64,000 bases of DNA from Mycobacterium fragae (GTDB taxonomy: Bacteria; Actinomycetota; Actinomycetes; Mycobacteriales; Mycobacteriaceae): positions 434,001 through 498,000 of the forward strand of contig NZ_LQOW01000031.1 in the NCBI RefSeq assembly GCF_002102185.1, in the 5' to 3' direction. A model generated the notes under the pieces. That model saw only the letters and a program-made list of their open reading frames with translations. It did no database searches and had not been told where the DNA came from. Within the stretch, counting starts at the first letter, position 1, and every line of letters starts with the position of its first letter. This document shows, in pieces, positions 34,525 through 42,950 of the stretch. A program made the translations under genes and the position numbers.

Positions 34525-35661
34525 TTGGGGTCGGGGCTAGACGGTAGAGGCTGGACTGGGCGCACCCTTAAGCGATTTGCTCTCGCCGCTGTAGCGGCCA
34601 CCCTTTCCCTCTCCGGCCTTGCTGCCGGCAATGTGCTGGCCGACCCGGCGGATGACGCCACGGCAAAACTCAACGAGCTGTCGCGCCAAGCCGAGCAGAC
34701 CACCGAGGCGATGCACAGTGCGCAGCTCGACCTCAACCAGAAGCTGGCCGCGCAGCGCGCCGCCGAGAAGAAGCATTCCGACGACCTAGCCGCGGTGGAA
34801 GCCGCGAAGTCGCGATTGGCAACCTTCCAAACCGGTGTCGATAAGTTTGCTGCGGCGGCGTACATGGGCGGTCGCACCGACGGTATGGGCGCCATCCTCA
34901 CCGCGGAGTCGCCGCAGCAACTGATCGGCAAGCTGGCCGTACAGCGGGTGATCTCCACCGAGATGCTCGCGCAGATGGCAAGCTACCGGGCCACCCGCGC
35001 GCAGGCCGCTCAGGCCGAGCTGGCATCCGCGAAGTCGGCCGCCGATGCCAAGACCGCAGCCGAACAGGCCGCGGCCGTGCGCGCGAGCCTGCAGTCCAAG
35101 CAGAGCCGGCTGCAGTCACAGATCGCCCTGGTCAAGTCGCAGTACCTTGCGCTCAGCCCGCAGCAACGCACCGCACTGGCCGCGCCGGGGCCCGCCCCGG
35201 CGGAACCCGCCGCTCTGGCCGCGGCTCCTCCCGCCCCGGAGGCCTTACCGCCCGGCGCAGGCCAGCCCGGCGCGCAGCCCGGTGAGCCCATGCCGGCGGC
35301 GGCACCGGGCACCAATGAGGGCCACATCGCCGTGCAGGCGGCGCTCACCCAGGTCGGCTCGGCCTACTCGTGGGGCGGCGCCTCGCCCGGCGCCTTCGAC
35401 TGCTCGGGGCTGGTCATGTGGGCGTTCAAGCAGGCCGGCATCGCGCTGCCGCATTCCAGCCAGGCCTTGGCCCACGGCGGGCAGCCCGTGGCGCTGTCCG
35501 ACCTGCAACCCGGTGACGTGCTGACCTTCTACTCCGACGCGTCCCATGCGGGCATCTACATCGGTGACGGCCTCATGGTCCATTCGTCCACCTACGGCGT
35601 GCCGGTGCGGGTGGTGCCGATGAACTCGTCCGGCCCGATCTACAACGCCCGTCGCTACTGA
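34525..35661 (+). CDS. NlpC/P60 peptidoglycan endopeptidase (Rv2190c/RipC-like)
   Basis: Secreted D,L-endopeptidase acting on peptidoglycan stem peptides. The 378-aa precursor has a signal peptide (about 14-39, ending near VLADPADD). A coiled-coil region follows (about 44-208, rich in Ala/Gln/Lys and resembling the FtsX-interacting segment of RipC), then a Pro/Ala linker (220-262) and the NlpC/P60 domain (265-378). The catalytic residues are C293 (FDCSGLV), H341 (ASHAGIYIG) and H353. It is likely activated by the FtsEX complex, by homology. Start is TTG 34525. Confidence 0.9.
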   Translation: MGSGLDGRGWTGRTLKRFALAAVAATLSLSGLAAGNVLADPADDATAKLNELSRQAEQTTEAMHSAQLDLNQKLAAQRAAEKKHSDDLAAVEAAKSRLATFQTGVDKFAAAAYMGGRTDGMGAILTAESPQQLIGKLAVQRVISTEMLAQMASYRATRAQAAQAELASAKSAADAKTAAEQAAAVRASLQSKQSRLQSQIALVKSQYLALSPQQRTALAAPGPAPAEPAALAAAPPAPEALPPGAGQPGAQPGEPMPAAAPGTNEGHIAVQAALTQVGSAYSWGGASPGAFDCSGLVMWAFKQAGIALPHSSQALAHGGQPVALSDLQPGDVLTFYSDASHAGIYIGDGLMVHSSTYGVPVRVVPMNSSGPIYNARRY

Positions 35662-35689
35662 GCGCCGACGCCGGTGGGTACCGGCGCTG

Positions 35690-36505
35690 TTGGCCTGCGC
35701 GCTTGGCGCCGAGCTGATCCTCGCCGCCGCGGTTCTCATCCGCCCGTCAGCCCCGTCTGCCAGTCACACGGCAGTCGGCACGCCCGGCGCGACGCGAGTG
35801 CTCGTCGTCGCCGACCGAACCGTGCGAATGGTCAACCTCGGAGGCCCCAGCGTGGAGGATTTGCTGAACCGCGTGGCGGCGAACATCGACGTGGCCATCG
35901 ATGCGGTGCAGAGCTTTTGGGGCGCCGACTGGCCGCGTGATATCAGCATCGTGGCCACCGGGTCACAGCGTCGGTTCGAAGCCGAGGCCGGGGGCGGCCC
36001 GCCGGCGAAGTGGGCTGATATCGCGGCGGTCGCCGTCGCCGATCGGGTCGATCCGGCCCGGCGGATCGCGGTGGGCCAACGCATCGTGTTCGCGCCGGGG
36101 GCCGCGGCCATGAGCCCGGCCGCGCTGCGAATCGTGTTGAGCCACGAGCTTTTTCACTACGCAGTGCGCGCCGAGACCGCGCTCGATGCACCACGATGGC
36201 TGACCGAAGGTGTGGCCGACTACGTCGCGCGACCAGGCGCGGCGCCCGAGGCGACGCCGCTACCGACGGCCCTGCCGTCGGATGCCGACCTCGACGCGCC
36301 GGGTCCGCAGCGTTCGCTCGGCTACGACCGGGCGTGGTGGTTCGCGCGTTTCGTCGCCGACACCCGTGGGGCGGCGACGTTGCGCGCGCTCTACCAAGCC
36401 GCATGCGGCGTCGGGCACAGCGACTTTCCCACCGCGGTGCACGACGTGCTCGGCACCGACACCGCGGGGGTGCTGGCCCGCTGGCGGCAGTGGCTGACCG
36501 GCTAG
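35690..36505 (+). CDS. Predicted membrane-anchored gluzincin metallopeptidase (Rv2189c-like)
   Basis: The roughly 271-aa protein has an N-terminal hydrophobic signal or anchor (LLACALGAELILAAAVLI). It carries HELFH at 152-156 followed by WLTEGVADYVA with E173. This HExxH...TEGxxxY arrangement is that of gluzincin (peptidase MA clan) zinc proteases. The M. tuberculosis homologue is only listed as hypothetical, as far as I recall. TTG 35690 is the first standard start; the true N-terminus could lie upstream, close to the hydrolase stop at 35661. It sits directly behind the cell-wall hydrolase gene. Confidence 0.7.
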   Translation: MACALGAELILAAAVLIRPSAPSASHTAVGTPGATRVLVVADRTVRMVNLGGPSVEDLLNRVAANIDVAIDAVQSFWGADWPRDISIVATGSQRRFEAEAGGGPPAKWADIAAVAVADRVDPARRIAVGQRIVFAPGAAAMSPAALRIVLSHELFHYAVRAETALDAPRWLTEGVADYVARPGAAPEATPLPTALPSDADLDAPGPQRSLGYDRAWWFARFVADTRGAATLRALYQAACGVGHSDFPTAVHDVLGTDTAGVLARWRQWLTG

Positions 36506-36514
36506 CCTACGCAG

Positions 36515-37648
36515 GTGTCCCGGGTCCTACTGGTAACCAACGACTTTCCGCCTCGGCGCGGCGGCATCCAGGCCTATCTGCTGGAGCTGGTTACCCGGCT
36601 GGCCGACGCCGGGGAGCATGCGGTGACCGTCTACGCGCCGCAGTGGAAGGGAGCCGAGGCCTTTGATGCGCAGACAGCGCGCTATCGGGTCGTGCGCCAT
36701 CCCGGGACGCTGATGCTGCCGGTCCCGACCGTCGACGCCCGGATGCGCCGTCTGATCGCCGAGCAGGCCGCCGACACCGTCTGGTTCGGCGCGGCCGCGC
36801 CGCTGGGGCTGCTGGCGCAAAGCGCCCGTCGGGCCGGTGCCACCCGAATATTGGCCAGCACCCACGGCCACGAAGTGGGGTGGTCGATGCTGCCGGTGGC
36901 CCGATCGGTGCTGCGCCGAATCGGCGAGGGCTGCGACGTCGTCACCTTCGTCAGCCGCTACACCCGGGGGCGGTTCGCGTCGGCGTTCGGGCCCGAGGCC
37001 GCATTGGAGCACCTGCCGCCCGGCGTCGACATCGAGCGGTTTCGCCCGGACCCGGCCAGTCGCGCCGAGCTGCGTACCCGCTACCGGCTGGGTGAGCGGC
37101 CCACAGTGGTGTGCGTGTCCCGGCTGGTGCCCCGCAAGGGCCAGGACATGCTGATCCGGGCGTTGCCGTCAATCAGGCGGCGGGTGGACGGCGCCGCGCT
37201 GGTCATCGTTGGCGGCGGCCCGTACCTGGCCGCACTGCGCCGGTTGGCACAGCGTTACGGGGTGGGTGAACACGTGACGTTCACCGCCGGGATACCGGCC
37301 GATGAGCTACCCGCCCACCACGCAATGGCCGACGTATTCGCCATGCCCTGTCGCACCCGCGGCGCGGGTCTGGATGTCGAGGGGCTGGGAATCGTTTTCC
37401 TGGAAGCCTCCGCCACGGGCGTGCCCGTCATCGCCGGCCGTTCGGGCGGAGCGCCAGAAACCGTGCGGCACAACAAGACCGGGTTCGTGGTGGACGGTCG
37501 TTCGGTGAACCAGGTCGCCGACGCCGTCGCCGAGCTGCTTGCCGACCCGGACCGTGCCGCCGCGATGGGCGCCGCCGGGCGGGATTGGGTGACCGCGCAC
37601 TGGCAATGGGACACGCTCGCCGCGCGAATGGCGGACCTGTTGCGGTAG
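36515..37648 (+). CDS. pimB: Phosphatidylinositol monomannoside mannosyltransferase PimB'
   Basis: GT4-type GDP-mannose-dependent transferase adding the second mannose to PIM1 at the cytoplasmic membrane face. The 377-aa product has DFPPRRGGIQAY at the acceptor site, LPPGVDIERF, VSRLVPRKGQDMLI at the donor site and the EX7E motif E(GLGIVFLE)ASATGVPVIAG. The length matches the family (M. tuberculosis 385). GTG at 36515 lies 9 nt after the peptidase stop. Confidence 0.92.
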   Translation: MSRVLLVTNDFPPRRGGIQAYLLELVTRLADAGEHAVTVYAPQWKGAEAFDAQTARYRVVRHPGTLMLPVPTVDARMRRLIAEQAADTVWFGAAAPLGLLAQSARRAGATRILASTHGHEVGWSMLPVARSVLRRIGEGCDVVTFVSRYTRGRFASAFGPEAALEHLPPGVDIERFRPDPASRAELRTRYRLGERPTVVCVSRLVPRKGQDMLIRALPSIRRRVDGAALVIVGGGPYLAALRRLAQRYGVGEHVTFTAGIPADELPAHHAMADVFAMPCRTRGAGLDVEGLGIVFLEASATGVPVIAGRSGGAPETVRHNKTGFVVDGRSVNQVADAVAELLADPDRAAAMGAAGRDWVTAHWQWDTLAARMADLLR

Positions 37649-39451
37649 TCAGTCCTTGGTGTAGATCGCCTCGATGTCGTCGGCGAACTTCTCGGCCACC
37701 ACCTTGCGCTTGACCTTCATCGTCGGCGTCAGCTCGCCGGTGTCCTCGGTGAAGTCGACGGGCAGAATGCGGAACTTGCGGATCGACTCCGCATGTGACA
37801 CCGACAAATTCGCCTGTTTGACGGCGGCGTCCACCTCGGCCAGCAGGTCCGGGTCGGTGGCCAGATCGCCCACCGAAGCGTCGGCGGCCTTGCTGTTGCG
37901 CTGCTTCCAGCCTTCGAACGCTTCGGGGTCGATGGTGATCAATGCCCCGATGAACGGCTTGGCGTCGCCGACCACCATCGCCTGGCTGATCAGCGCGTGT
38001 CCCCGCAACTGGTCCTCGAGCACCGCGGGTGCGACGTTCTTGCCGCCGGCGGTCACGATGATCTCTTTCTTGCGACCGGTGATCTTCAGGAAACCGTCCT
38101 CGTCGATGGCGCCCAGGTCACCGGTCTTGAACCAGCCGTCGGCCATCGCCTCGGCGGTGGCCTGCTCGTTGCGCCAGTACTCGGCGAACACCACACCGCC
38201 GCGCACCAGCAATTCGCCGTCGTCGGCGATTCGCATGCTGTTGCCGGGCAACAGCTTTCCGACCGTGCCGATCTTCAGGTCGCCGACCTGGTTGACGGTG
38301 ATCGCCGCGCTGGTCTCGGTCAGGCCGTAGCCCTCATGGATGGTCAGCCCGACGCCGCGGTAGAAGTGGCCGAGCCGCGCGCCCAGCGGGCCGCCGCCGG
38401 AGATGGACGCGCGGCAGTCGCCGCCGAGCGCCGCGCGCAGCTTGTGATACACCAACCGGTCGAACATCGCGTGCCTGGCCCGCAGGAGCATCCCGGGGCC
38501 GCCGCGGTCGCAGGCCTCGCTCCAGTCCACCGCGGTCTGGGCGGCCCGCTTGAAGATCCAGCCCTTGCCGTCGTTGGCGGCGTTCTGCGCGGCGGTGTTG
38601 TACACCTTCTCGAACACCCGCGGCACCGAGACCACGATCGTCGGCTTGAACACCCCGAACATCGGCACCAGATTCTTGATGTCACTGGTGAATCCGACGG
38701 TGACCTTGTTGGCGAAAGCGGCCAGGGTGATCGCCCGGGCCAGCACGTGGGCCAACGGCAGAAACACCAGCATGCGCTCACCCTTGGCCAGCAGCGTGGG
38801 CAGCGATTCCTTGGCGCCCCGGATCTCGTAGACGAGGTTGGAATGGGTCAGCTGACAGCCTTTGGGGCGCCCGGTGGTGCCCGAGGTGTAGATCAACGTC
38901 GCGGGAGCGGTGCTGCGCAGGCCCTCGACCCGGCTGGTGAGCTCGGCGGCGTCGACCGATGCGCCTTCCTCGGCGAGCTGGTCCAGCGCCTTGGGGCCTG
39001 CCCCATCGATGTGCAGGACCCGCCGCAGCTCGGGCAGCTCGCCGCTGAGCTCGGCGACCATTGTCGCGTGCTTGTCGCTCTCGGCGAACACCGCCACCGC
39101 CCCCGAGTCCTGCAGCACCCAGCGCACCTGCTCGGCCGACGACGTCTCGTAGATCGGGACGGTGACCGCCCCTACCGCGAGGATGGCGAAGTCGAGGATC
39201 GCCCACTCGTAACGGGTGGCCGAAAAGATCGCCACCCGATCGCCCGCCTGCACTCCTTGGGCGATCAAACCCAATGCGGCGGAGCGGATTTGAGCGGCCG
39301 CGGCCGCGCATGTGACATCGGTCCAGGTGCCGTCGATCAGCCGTTGGAAGATCACGGTGTCCGGGTCGTCGCGTTCGTGGTCGAACACTGCGGAGACGAT
39401 GTTGTCGTGCTCGCCCACTGTGAATGGGGCGGGAACACTGAATTCGCGCAC
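37649..39451 (-). CDS. fadD15: Long-chain fatty-acid-CoA ligase FadD15
   Basis: ANL-superfamily acyl-CoA synthetase. The 600-aa product carries the AMP-binding P-loop YTSGTTGRPKG, the EGYGLTET motif, GWFKTGDLG, and a C-terminal domain with ITGRKKEIIVTAGGKNV and catalytic-lysine segment LTPTMKVKRK. ATG at 39451. It converges with pimB', with stop codons abutting. The 119-bp upstream gap separates it from the divergent SRPBCC gene. Confidence 0.93.
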   Translation of the reverse strand: MREFSVPAPFTVGEHDNIVSAVFDHERDDPDTVIFQRLIDGTWTDVTCAAAAAQIRSAALGLIAQGVQAGDRVAIFSATRYEWAILDFAILAVGAVTVPIYETSSAEQVRWVLQDSGAVAVFAESDKHATMVAELSGELPELRRVLHIDGAGPKALDQLAEEGASVDAAELTSRVEGLRSTAPATLIYTSGTTGRPKGCQLTHSNLVYEIRGAKESLPTLLAKGERMLVFLPLAHVLARAITLAAFANKVTVGFTSDIKNLVPMFGVFKPTIVVSVPRVFEKVYNTAAQNAANDGKGWIFKRAAQTAVDWSEACDRGGPGMLLRARHAMFDRLVYHKLRAALGGDCRASISGGGPLGARLGHFYRGVGLTIHEGYGLTETSAAITVNQVGDLKIGTVGKLLPGNSMRIADDGELLVRGGVVFAEYWRNEQATAEAMADGWFKTGDLGAIDEDGFLKITGRKKEIIVTAGGKNVAPAVLEDQLRGHALISQAMVVGDAKPFIGALITIDPEAFEGWKQRNSKAADASVGDLATDPDLLAEVDAAVKQANLSVSHAESIRKFRILPVDFTEDTGELTPTMKVKRKVVAEKFADDIEAIYTKD

Positions 39452-39570
39452 TCTTCTGACCTTCGCTCGATCTACTCCGGCTGATTTGATCCGGCTGAGT
39501 GCAGCCCAGCCTAGTCTGGCGACGAAATCGCCGGTCGCGGTGTCCGGCCACCACCGCGGTATGTGAAGCT

Positions 39571-39981
39571 ATGGCCGTGCACAGCGTTCAAGTCGCCGAC
39601 GTGACGTTTGTCGCCGCGGACGCCGCACGAGTCGGCGTTGCGGTCGGCGACCGGGCCAGCTGGCGACGGTGGTGGCCGGATCTGCGGCTGGAAGTCATCG
39701 AAGATCGCGGCGACAAGGGGATTCGATGGACGGTGACCGGGCCACTCACCGGCACCATGGAGGTGTGGCTGGAACCGGCGCTGGACGGGGTGCTGTTGCA
39801 CTACTTTCTGCACGCCGAGCCGTCCGGAGTGGCCGCCTGGCAATTGGCCCGGTTGAACCTCGGCAAAATGACTCACCGTCGCCGGGTTGCGGGCAAGAGA
39901 ATGGCTTTCGAAGTGAAGGCGGCGCTGGAGCGCTCCCGTCCGGTCGGGATTTCTCCGGCCGCTTCGCCCGCCCAGGGTTAA
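39571..39981 (+). CDS. SRPBCC-fold protein (Rv2186c-like)
   Basis: The 136-aa protein begins VQVADVTFVAADAARVGVAVGD, then RWWPDLRLEVIEDRGDKGIRW. This is the helix-grip pattern of polyketide cyclase/SRPBCC proteins. ATG at 39571. It is divergent from fadD15 and precedes a second SRPBCC gene by 77 nt. A hydrophobic-ligand role is expected from the fold only. Confidence 0.75.
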   Translation: MAVHSVQVADVTFVAADAARVGVAVGDRASWRRWWPDLRLEVIEDRGDKGIRWTVTGPLTGTMEVWLEPALDGVLLHYFLHAEPSGVAAWQLARLNLGKMTHRRRVAGKRMAFEVKAALERSRPVGISPAASPAQG

Positions 39982-40058
39982 TACGGGAGTACCGTTTCTG
40001 CCGAGGACTTGCGGCCCGGAGATTCGACCTGCGTACGGGAAGAGAAGGAAGCGACTAG

Positions 40059-40496
40059 GTGGCGGAGAAGACTGCGCAGACGATCTACATCGATGCGGAA
40101 CCCGGCACGGTGATGAAGGTGATCGCCGACATCGATGCCTATCCGGAGTGGGTCTCGGAGTACACCGAGGCCGAAGTGCTGGAGGCCGACGACCAGGGTT
40201 ACCCGAAGGTGGCGCGCATGGTGCTGGACACCGCCATCCTCAAGGACACCCTGGTGTTCTCCTACGACTGGCCGAAGGATCGCAACTCAGTGCGCTGGTC
40301 GCTGGTCTCCAGCTCGTTGCTGCGTTCGCTTGAAGGCGCATATCTGTTGAGGCCCAAAGGGTCTGGCACCGATGTCACCTATGAGCTCACGGTCGACCTG
40401 GCGATTCCGATGATCGGGTTGCTCAAACGCAAGGCCGAGCGCAGGCTGACCGATACCGCGTTGAAAGATCTGAAGAAACGAGTCGAGGCTGAGTGA
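40059..40496 (+). CDS. SRPBCC-fold protein TB16.3-like (Rv2185c)
   Basis: The 145-aa protein is a clear polyketide cyclase/SRPBCC member: IYIDAEPGTVMKVIADIDAYPEWV at the N-terminus, then a helix-grip core and the C-terminal helix TDTALKDLKKRVEAE. GTG at 40059. The M. tuberculosis counterpart is an abundant cytosolic protein of unknown ligand. Its 3' end is crowded against the ArsA-like gene. Confidence 0.85.
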   Translation: MAEKTAQTIYIDAEPGTVMKVIADIDAYPEWVSEYTEAEVLEADDQGYPKVARMVLDTAILKDTLVFSYDWPKDRNSVRWSLVSSSLLRSLEGAYLLRPKGSGTDVTYELTVDLAIPMIGLLKRKAERRLTDTALKDLKKRVEAE

Positions 40497-40500
40497 GTCT

Positions 40501-40504
40501 GGAG
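40501..40504 (+). promoter_or_regulatory. Ribosome binding site supporting a CTG start
   Basis: GGAG is followed by 8 nt and CTG at 40513, which is in frame with the P-loop ATPase. No in-frame ATG, GTG or TTG exists between the preceding stop at 40471 and the P-loop. Confidence 0.4.
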
Positions 40505-40512
40505 CGCCCGCC

Positions 40513-41751
40513 CTGGCCAGGATCAGTCTGTTCGTCGGCAAGGGCGGGGTAGGAAAGTCCACCCTGGCGGCGGCGACCGCCGTGCGTGACGCGCGCGCCG
40601 GCCAGCGGGTGCTGGTGGTGTCCACTGACCAAGCGCACTCGCTGGGTGACGTGCTTGGCGTCGCAGTCCCGCCGACCGGCCGTCGAGAGCCCGTCAGGGT
40701 CCTCGCCGACGACATCGACGTCGGCGGCGGCTTCCTGGACGCACTGGCCATGGACACCTTGGCACTGCTCGAGGCGCGCTGGTGCAGCGTGGTCGACACG
40801 CTGGGCCGGCGCTTTCCCGAATCGGAGCTGGATAGCATTGCGCCCCAAGAACTCTCGGCGCTGCCGGGTATTCAGGAAGTTCTCGGGCTGCACGAGGTCG
40901 GGGAACTTGCCGGGGCAGGCCAATGGGACCACGTCGTGGTCGACTGTGCCTCCACCGCGGACGCGTTGCGGATGCTGACGCTGCCGGCCACCTTCGCGCT
41001 GTACGTCGAGCGCGCGTGGCCGCGGCACCGCCGGCTTGCCACCGCCGGCGACGACGCCCGCTCGACCGCGGTGGTCGAGTTCCTGGAGCGCGCCAGCGCC
41101 GGTGTCGAACGGTTGTCCGCCCTGCTGACCGACGGCGCCCGGGTCGGTGCCCACCTGGTCCTGACCGCCGAGCGGGTGGTGGCCGCCGAAGCGGCCCGGA
41201 CGCTGGGCTCCTTGTCGTTGATGGGCGTTCGCGTCGAAGAGTTGATCGTCAATCAGATTCTGGTGCAGGACGATTCGTACGAGTACCGCAATCTGCCCGC
41301 ACACCCGGCCTTCGACTGGTACTCCGAACGGATCGGTGAGCAACGCGCCGTGCTGGACGAGCTCGAGGCCACCATCGGCGACGTGGCGCTGGTGCTCACC
41401 CCGCATCTGGCCGGCGAGCCGATCGGCGCCAAGGCACTGGCTGAACTGTTGGACAGCGCACGCCGTCGCGACGGGTCGGCGCCGCCCGGGCCGTTGCGTC
41501 CCGTCGTCGACCTGGAATCGGGATCCGGCCTGGGATCGGTGTACCGATTACGGCTAGAGTTGCCGCAGGTCGATTCCGGCGCACTTACCCTGGGCCGGGT
41601 CGGCGACGACCTGATCATCGGTGCCGGCGGGATGCGGCGCAGAGTTCGGTTGGCGTCCGTACTGCGACGGTGCACGGTGCTGGACGCGCATCTTCGAGGT
41701 AGCGAGTTGACAGTGCGTTTTCGACCTGATCCGGAGGTGTGGCCGACGTGA
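40513..41751 (+). CDS. ArsA/GET3-like P-loop ATPase (Rv2184c-like)
   Basis: The ATPase is of the ArsA/SIMIBI class: GKGGVGKST at residues 8-16, then VVSTDQAHSLGDVLG (switch I region), VVVDCASTADALRML, VNQIL and a C-terminal beta domain. Starting at CTG 40513 gives 412 aa. The first standard start, GTG 40582, would cut off the P-loop and is rejected. CTG 40489 is another option. The family handles membrane proteins or arsenite; no arsenite cysteines are obvious. It overlaps Rv2183c-like by 4 nt (GTGA). Confidence 0.82.
   Translation: MARISLFVGKGGVGKSTLAAATAVRDARAGQRVLVVSTDQAHSLGDVLGVAVPPTGRREPVRVLADDIDVGGGFLDALAMDTLALLEARWCSVVDTLGRRFPESELDSIAPQELSALPGIQEVLGLHEVGELAGAGQWDHVVVDCASTADALRMLTLPATFALYVERAWPRHRRLATAGDDARSTAVVEFLERASAGVERLSALLTDGARVGAHLVLTAERVVAAEAARTLGSLSLMGVRVEELIVNQILVQDDSYEYRNLPAHPAFDWYSERIGEQRAVLDELEATIGDVALVLTPHLAGEPIGAKALAELLDSARRRDGSAPPGPLRPVVDLESGSGLGSVYRLRLELPQVDSGALTLGRVGDDLIIGAGGMRRRVRLASVLRRCTVLDAHLRGSELTVRFRPDPEVWPT
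41733..41737 (+). promoter_or_regulatory. Ribosome binding site deciding the start at 41748
   Basis: GGAGG lies 10 nt before GTG 41748 but only 1 nt before GTG 41739, so 41748 is the better start for the downstream protein. Confidence 0.5.
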
Positions 41752-42125
41752 GTGGCGTCCACCCCGACATCGGTCCCGAGTTGCGCAAGCTCGCGCAGAG
41801 CATTCTCGACGGGATCGACCCTGCGGTGCGTGCCGCGGCGTCGCGGGCCATGGGGGACGGCGCCGGCACCGGCAAGTGTCAGCAGGTGTGGTGTCCGGTG
41901 TGCGCGTTGGCGGCGGTGGTGACCGGGGAGGAACACCCACTGCTGACCGTCATCGCCGAACACAGCGTGGCTCTGCTGGCGGTGATCCGGGCCATCGTCG
42001 AGCAAGTCGACAGATCGGGGCCACCGCCGCACGGTCCGCCGGGTGGTGGGGTTCCGGCCGAGGCCCCGCCCGACGCCGGCGCGACGAGCCGGTACCAGCC
42101 CATCACCGTCACCGTGGAGGAGTGA
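41748..42125 (+). CDS. Conserved protein with CQQVWCPVC motif (Rv2183c-like)
   Basis: The roughly 125-aa protein has a central CQQVWCPVCALAAVV motif (C-x5-C-x2-C), a possible metal site next to a hydrophobic helix. The Pro/Gly-rich tail ends YQPITVTVEE. It overlaps the ArsA-like stop by GTGA, so the pair is translationally coupled and the protein may act with that ATPase. Function unknown. Confidence 0.75.
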   Translation: MSGVHPDIGPELRKLAQSILDGIDPAVRAAASRAMGDGAGTGKCQQVWCPVCALAAVVTGEEHPLLTVIAEHSVALLAVIRAIVEQVDRSGPPPHGPPGGGVPAEAPPDAGATSRYQPITVTVEE

Positions 42126-42212
42126 GCGGCCGCAGGTCGCGAGCTTCCTGTGGTCCCGTCCACACTCGATGGGTACGCTTGGCGCAGAACATGCGGGTGA
42201 GTGGGAGGGTCC

Positions 42213-42950
42213 ATGTGGTACTGGCTATTCAAGTACATCTTCATGGGCCCGCTGTTCCAGTTGCTCGGTCGGCCGAAAGTTGAAGGGCTGGAATACGTTC
42301 CGAGTTCCGGGCCCGCGATCCTCGCCAGTAACCATCTCGCCGTAGCCGACAGCTTCTACCTTCCGCTGGTGGTGCGTCGCCGGATCACCTTCTTGGCGAA
42401 GGCCGAATACTTCACCGGCACCGGATTGAAGGGGTGGTTCACCCGCTGGTTTTACACGGTGGCCGGGCAGGTGCCAATCGATCGCAGCAACGCCGACGCC
42501 GCGCAGGCCGCGCTGGACACCGCGGAGCGTCTGTTGCGTGAGGGCAAGCTGCTGGGCATGTACCCCGAAGGCACCCGCTCACCCGACGGCCGGCTGTACA
42601 AGGGCAAGACCGGCCTGGCGCGGCTGGCCTTGCAAACCGGGGTGCCGGTGATTCCGGTGGCGATGATCGGCACCAACGTCGTCAACCCGCCGGGCAAAAA
42701 GATGCTGCGCTTCGGCCGGGTCACGGTTCGGTTCGGCAAGCCGATGGACTTCTCCCGGTTCGAGGGGCTTGAGGGCAACCGGTTCATCGAGCGCGCCGTC
42801 ATCGACGAGGTGATTTACGAGTTGATGCGGCTATCCGGCCAGGAATACGTCGACATCTACGCCGCCGCAGTCAAGGAGAGCGGCAACGGGTCCGGCCCGC
42901 AGCAGTCGGGACACCCACCGGCCCGGATTCCCGAGACGGCGGCCGGCTAG
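42213..42950 (+). CDS. PlsC-family 1-acyl-glycerol-3-phosphate acyltransferase (Rv2182c-like)
   Basis: The 245-aa lysophospholipid acyltransferase has the four family blocks: NHLAVADSF (HX4D catalytic), IDRSNADAA, YPEGTRSPDG and VIPVAMIG. An amphipathic or hydrophobic N-terminus (MWYWLFKYIFMGPLFQ) suggests membrane association. ATG at 42213 follows GGGAGGG. Co-directional with the ArsA-like and SRPBCC genes; it ends on a CTAG shared with the convergent mannosyltransferase gene. Confidence 0.9.
   Translation: MWYWLFKYIFMGPLFQLLGRPKVEGLEYVPSSGPAILASNHLAVADSFYLPLVVRRRITFLAKAEYFTGTGLKGWFTRWFYTVAGQVPIDRSNADAAQAALDTAERLLREGKLLGMYPEGTRSPDGRLYKGKTGLARLALQTGVPVIPVAMIGTNVVNPPGKKMLRFGRVTVRFGKPMDFSRFEGLEGNRFIERAVIDEVIYELMRLSGQEYVDIYAAAVKESGNGSGPQQSGHPPARIPETAAG

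Noticed and set aside
37997..39484. 495-codon frame antisense to fadD15
   Set aside because: fadD15 motifs are unambiguous; the antisense product is low-complexity.
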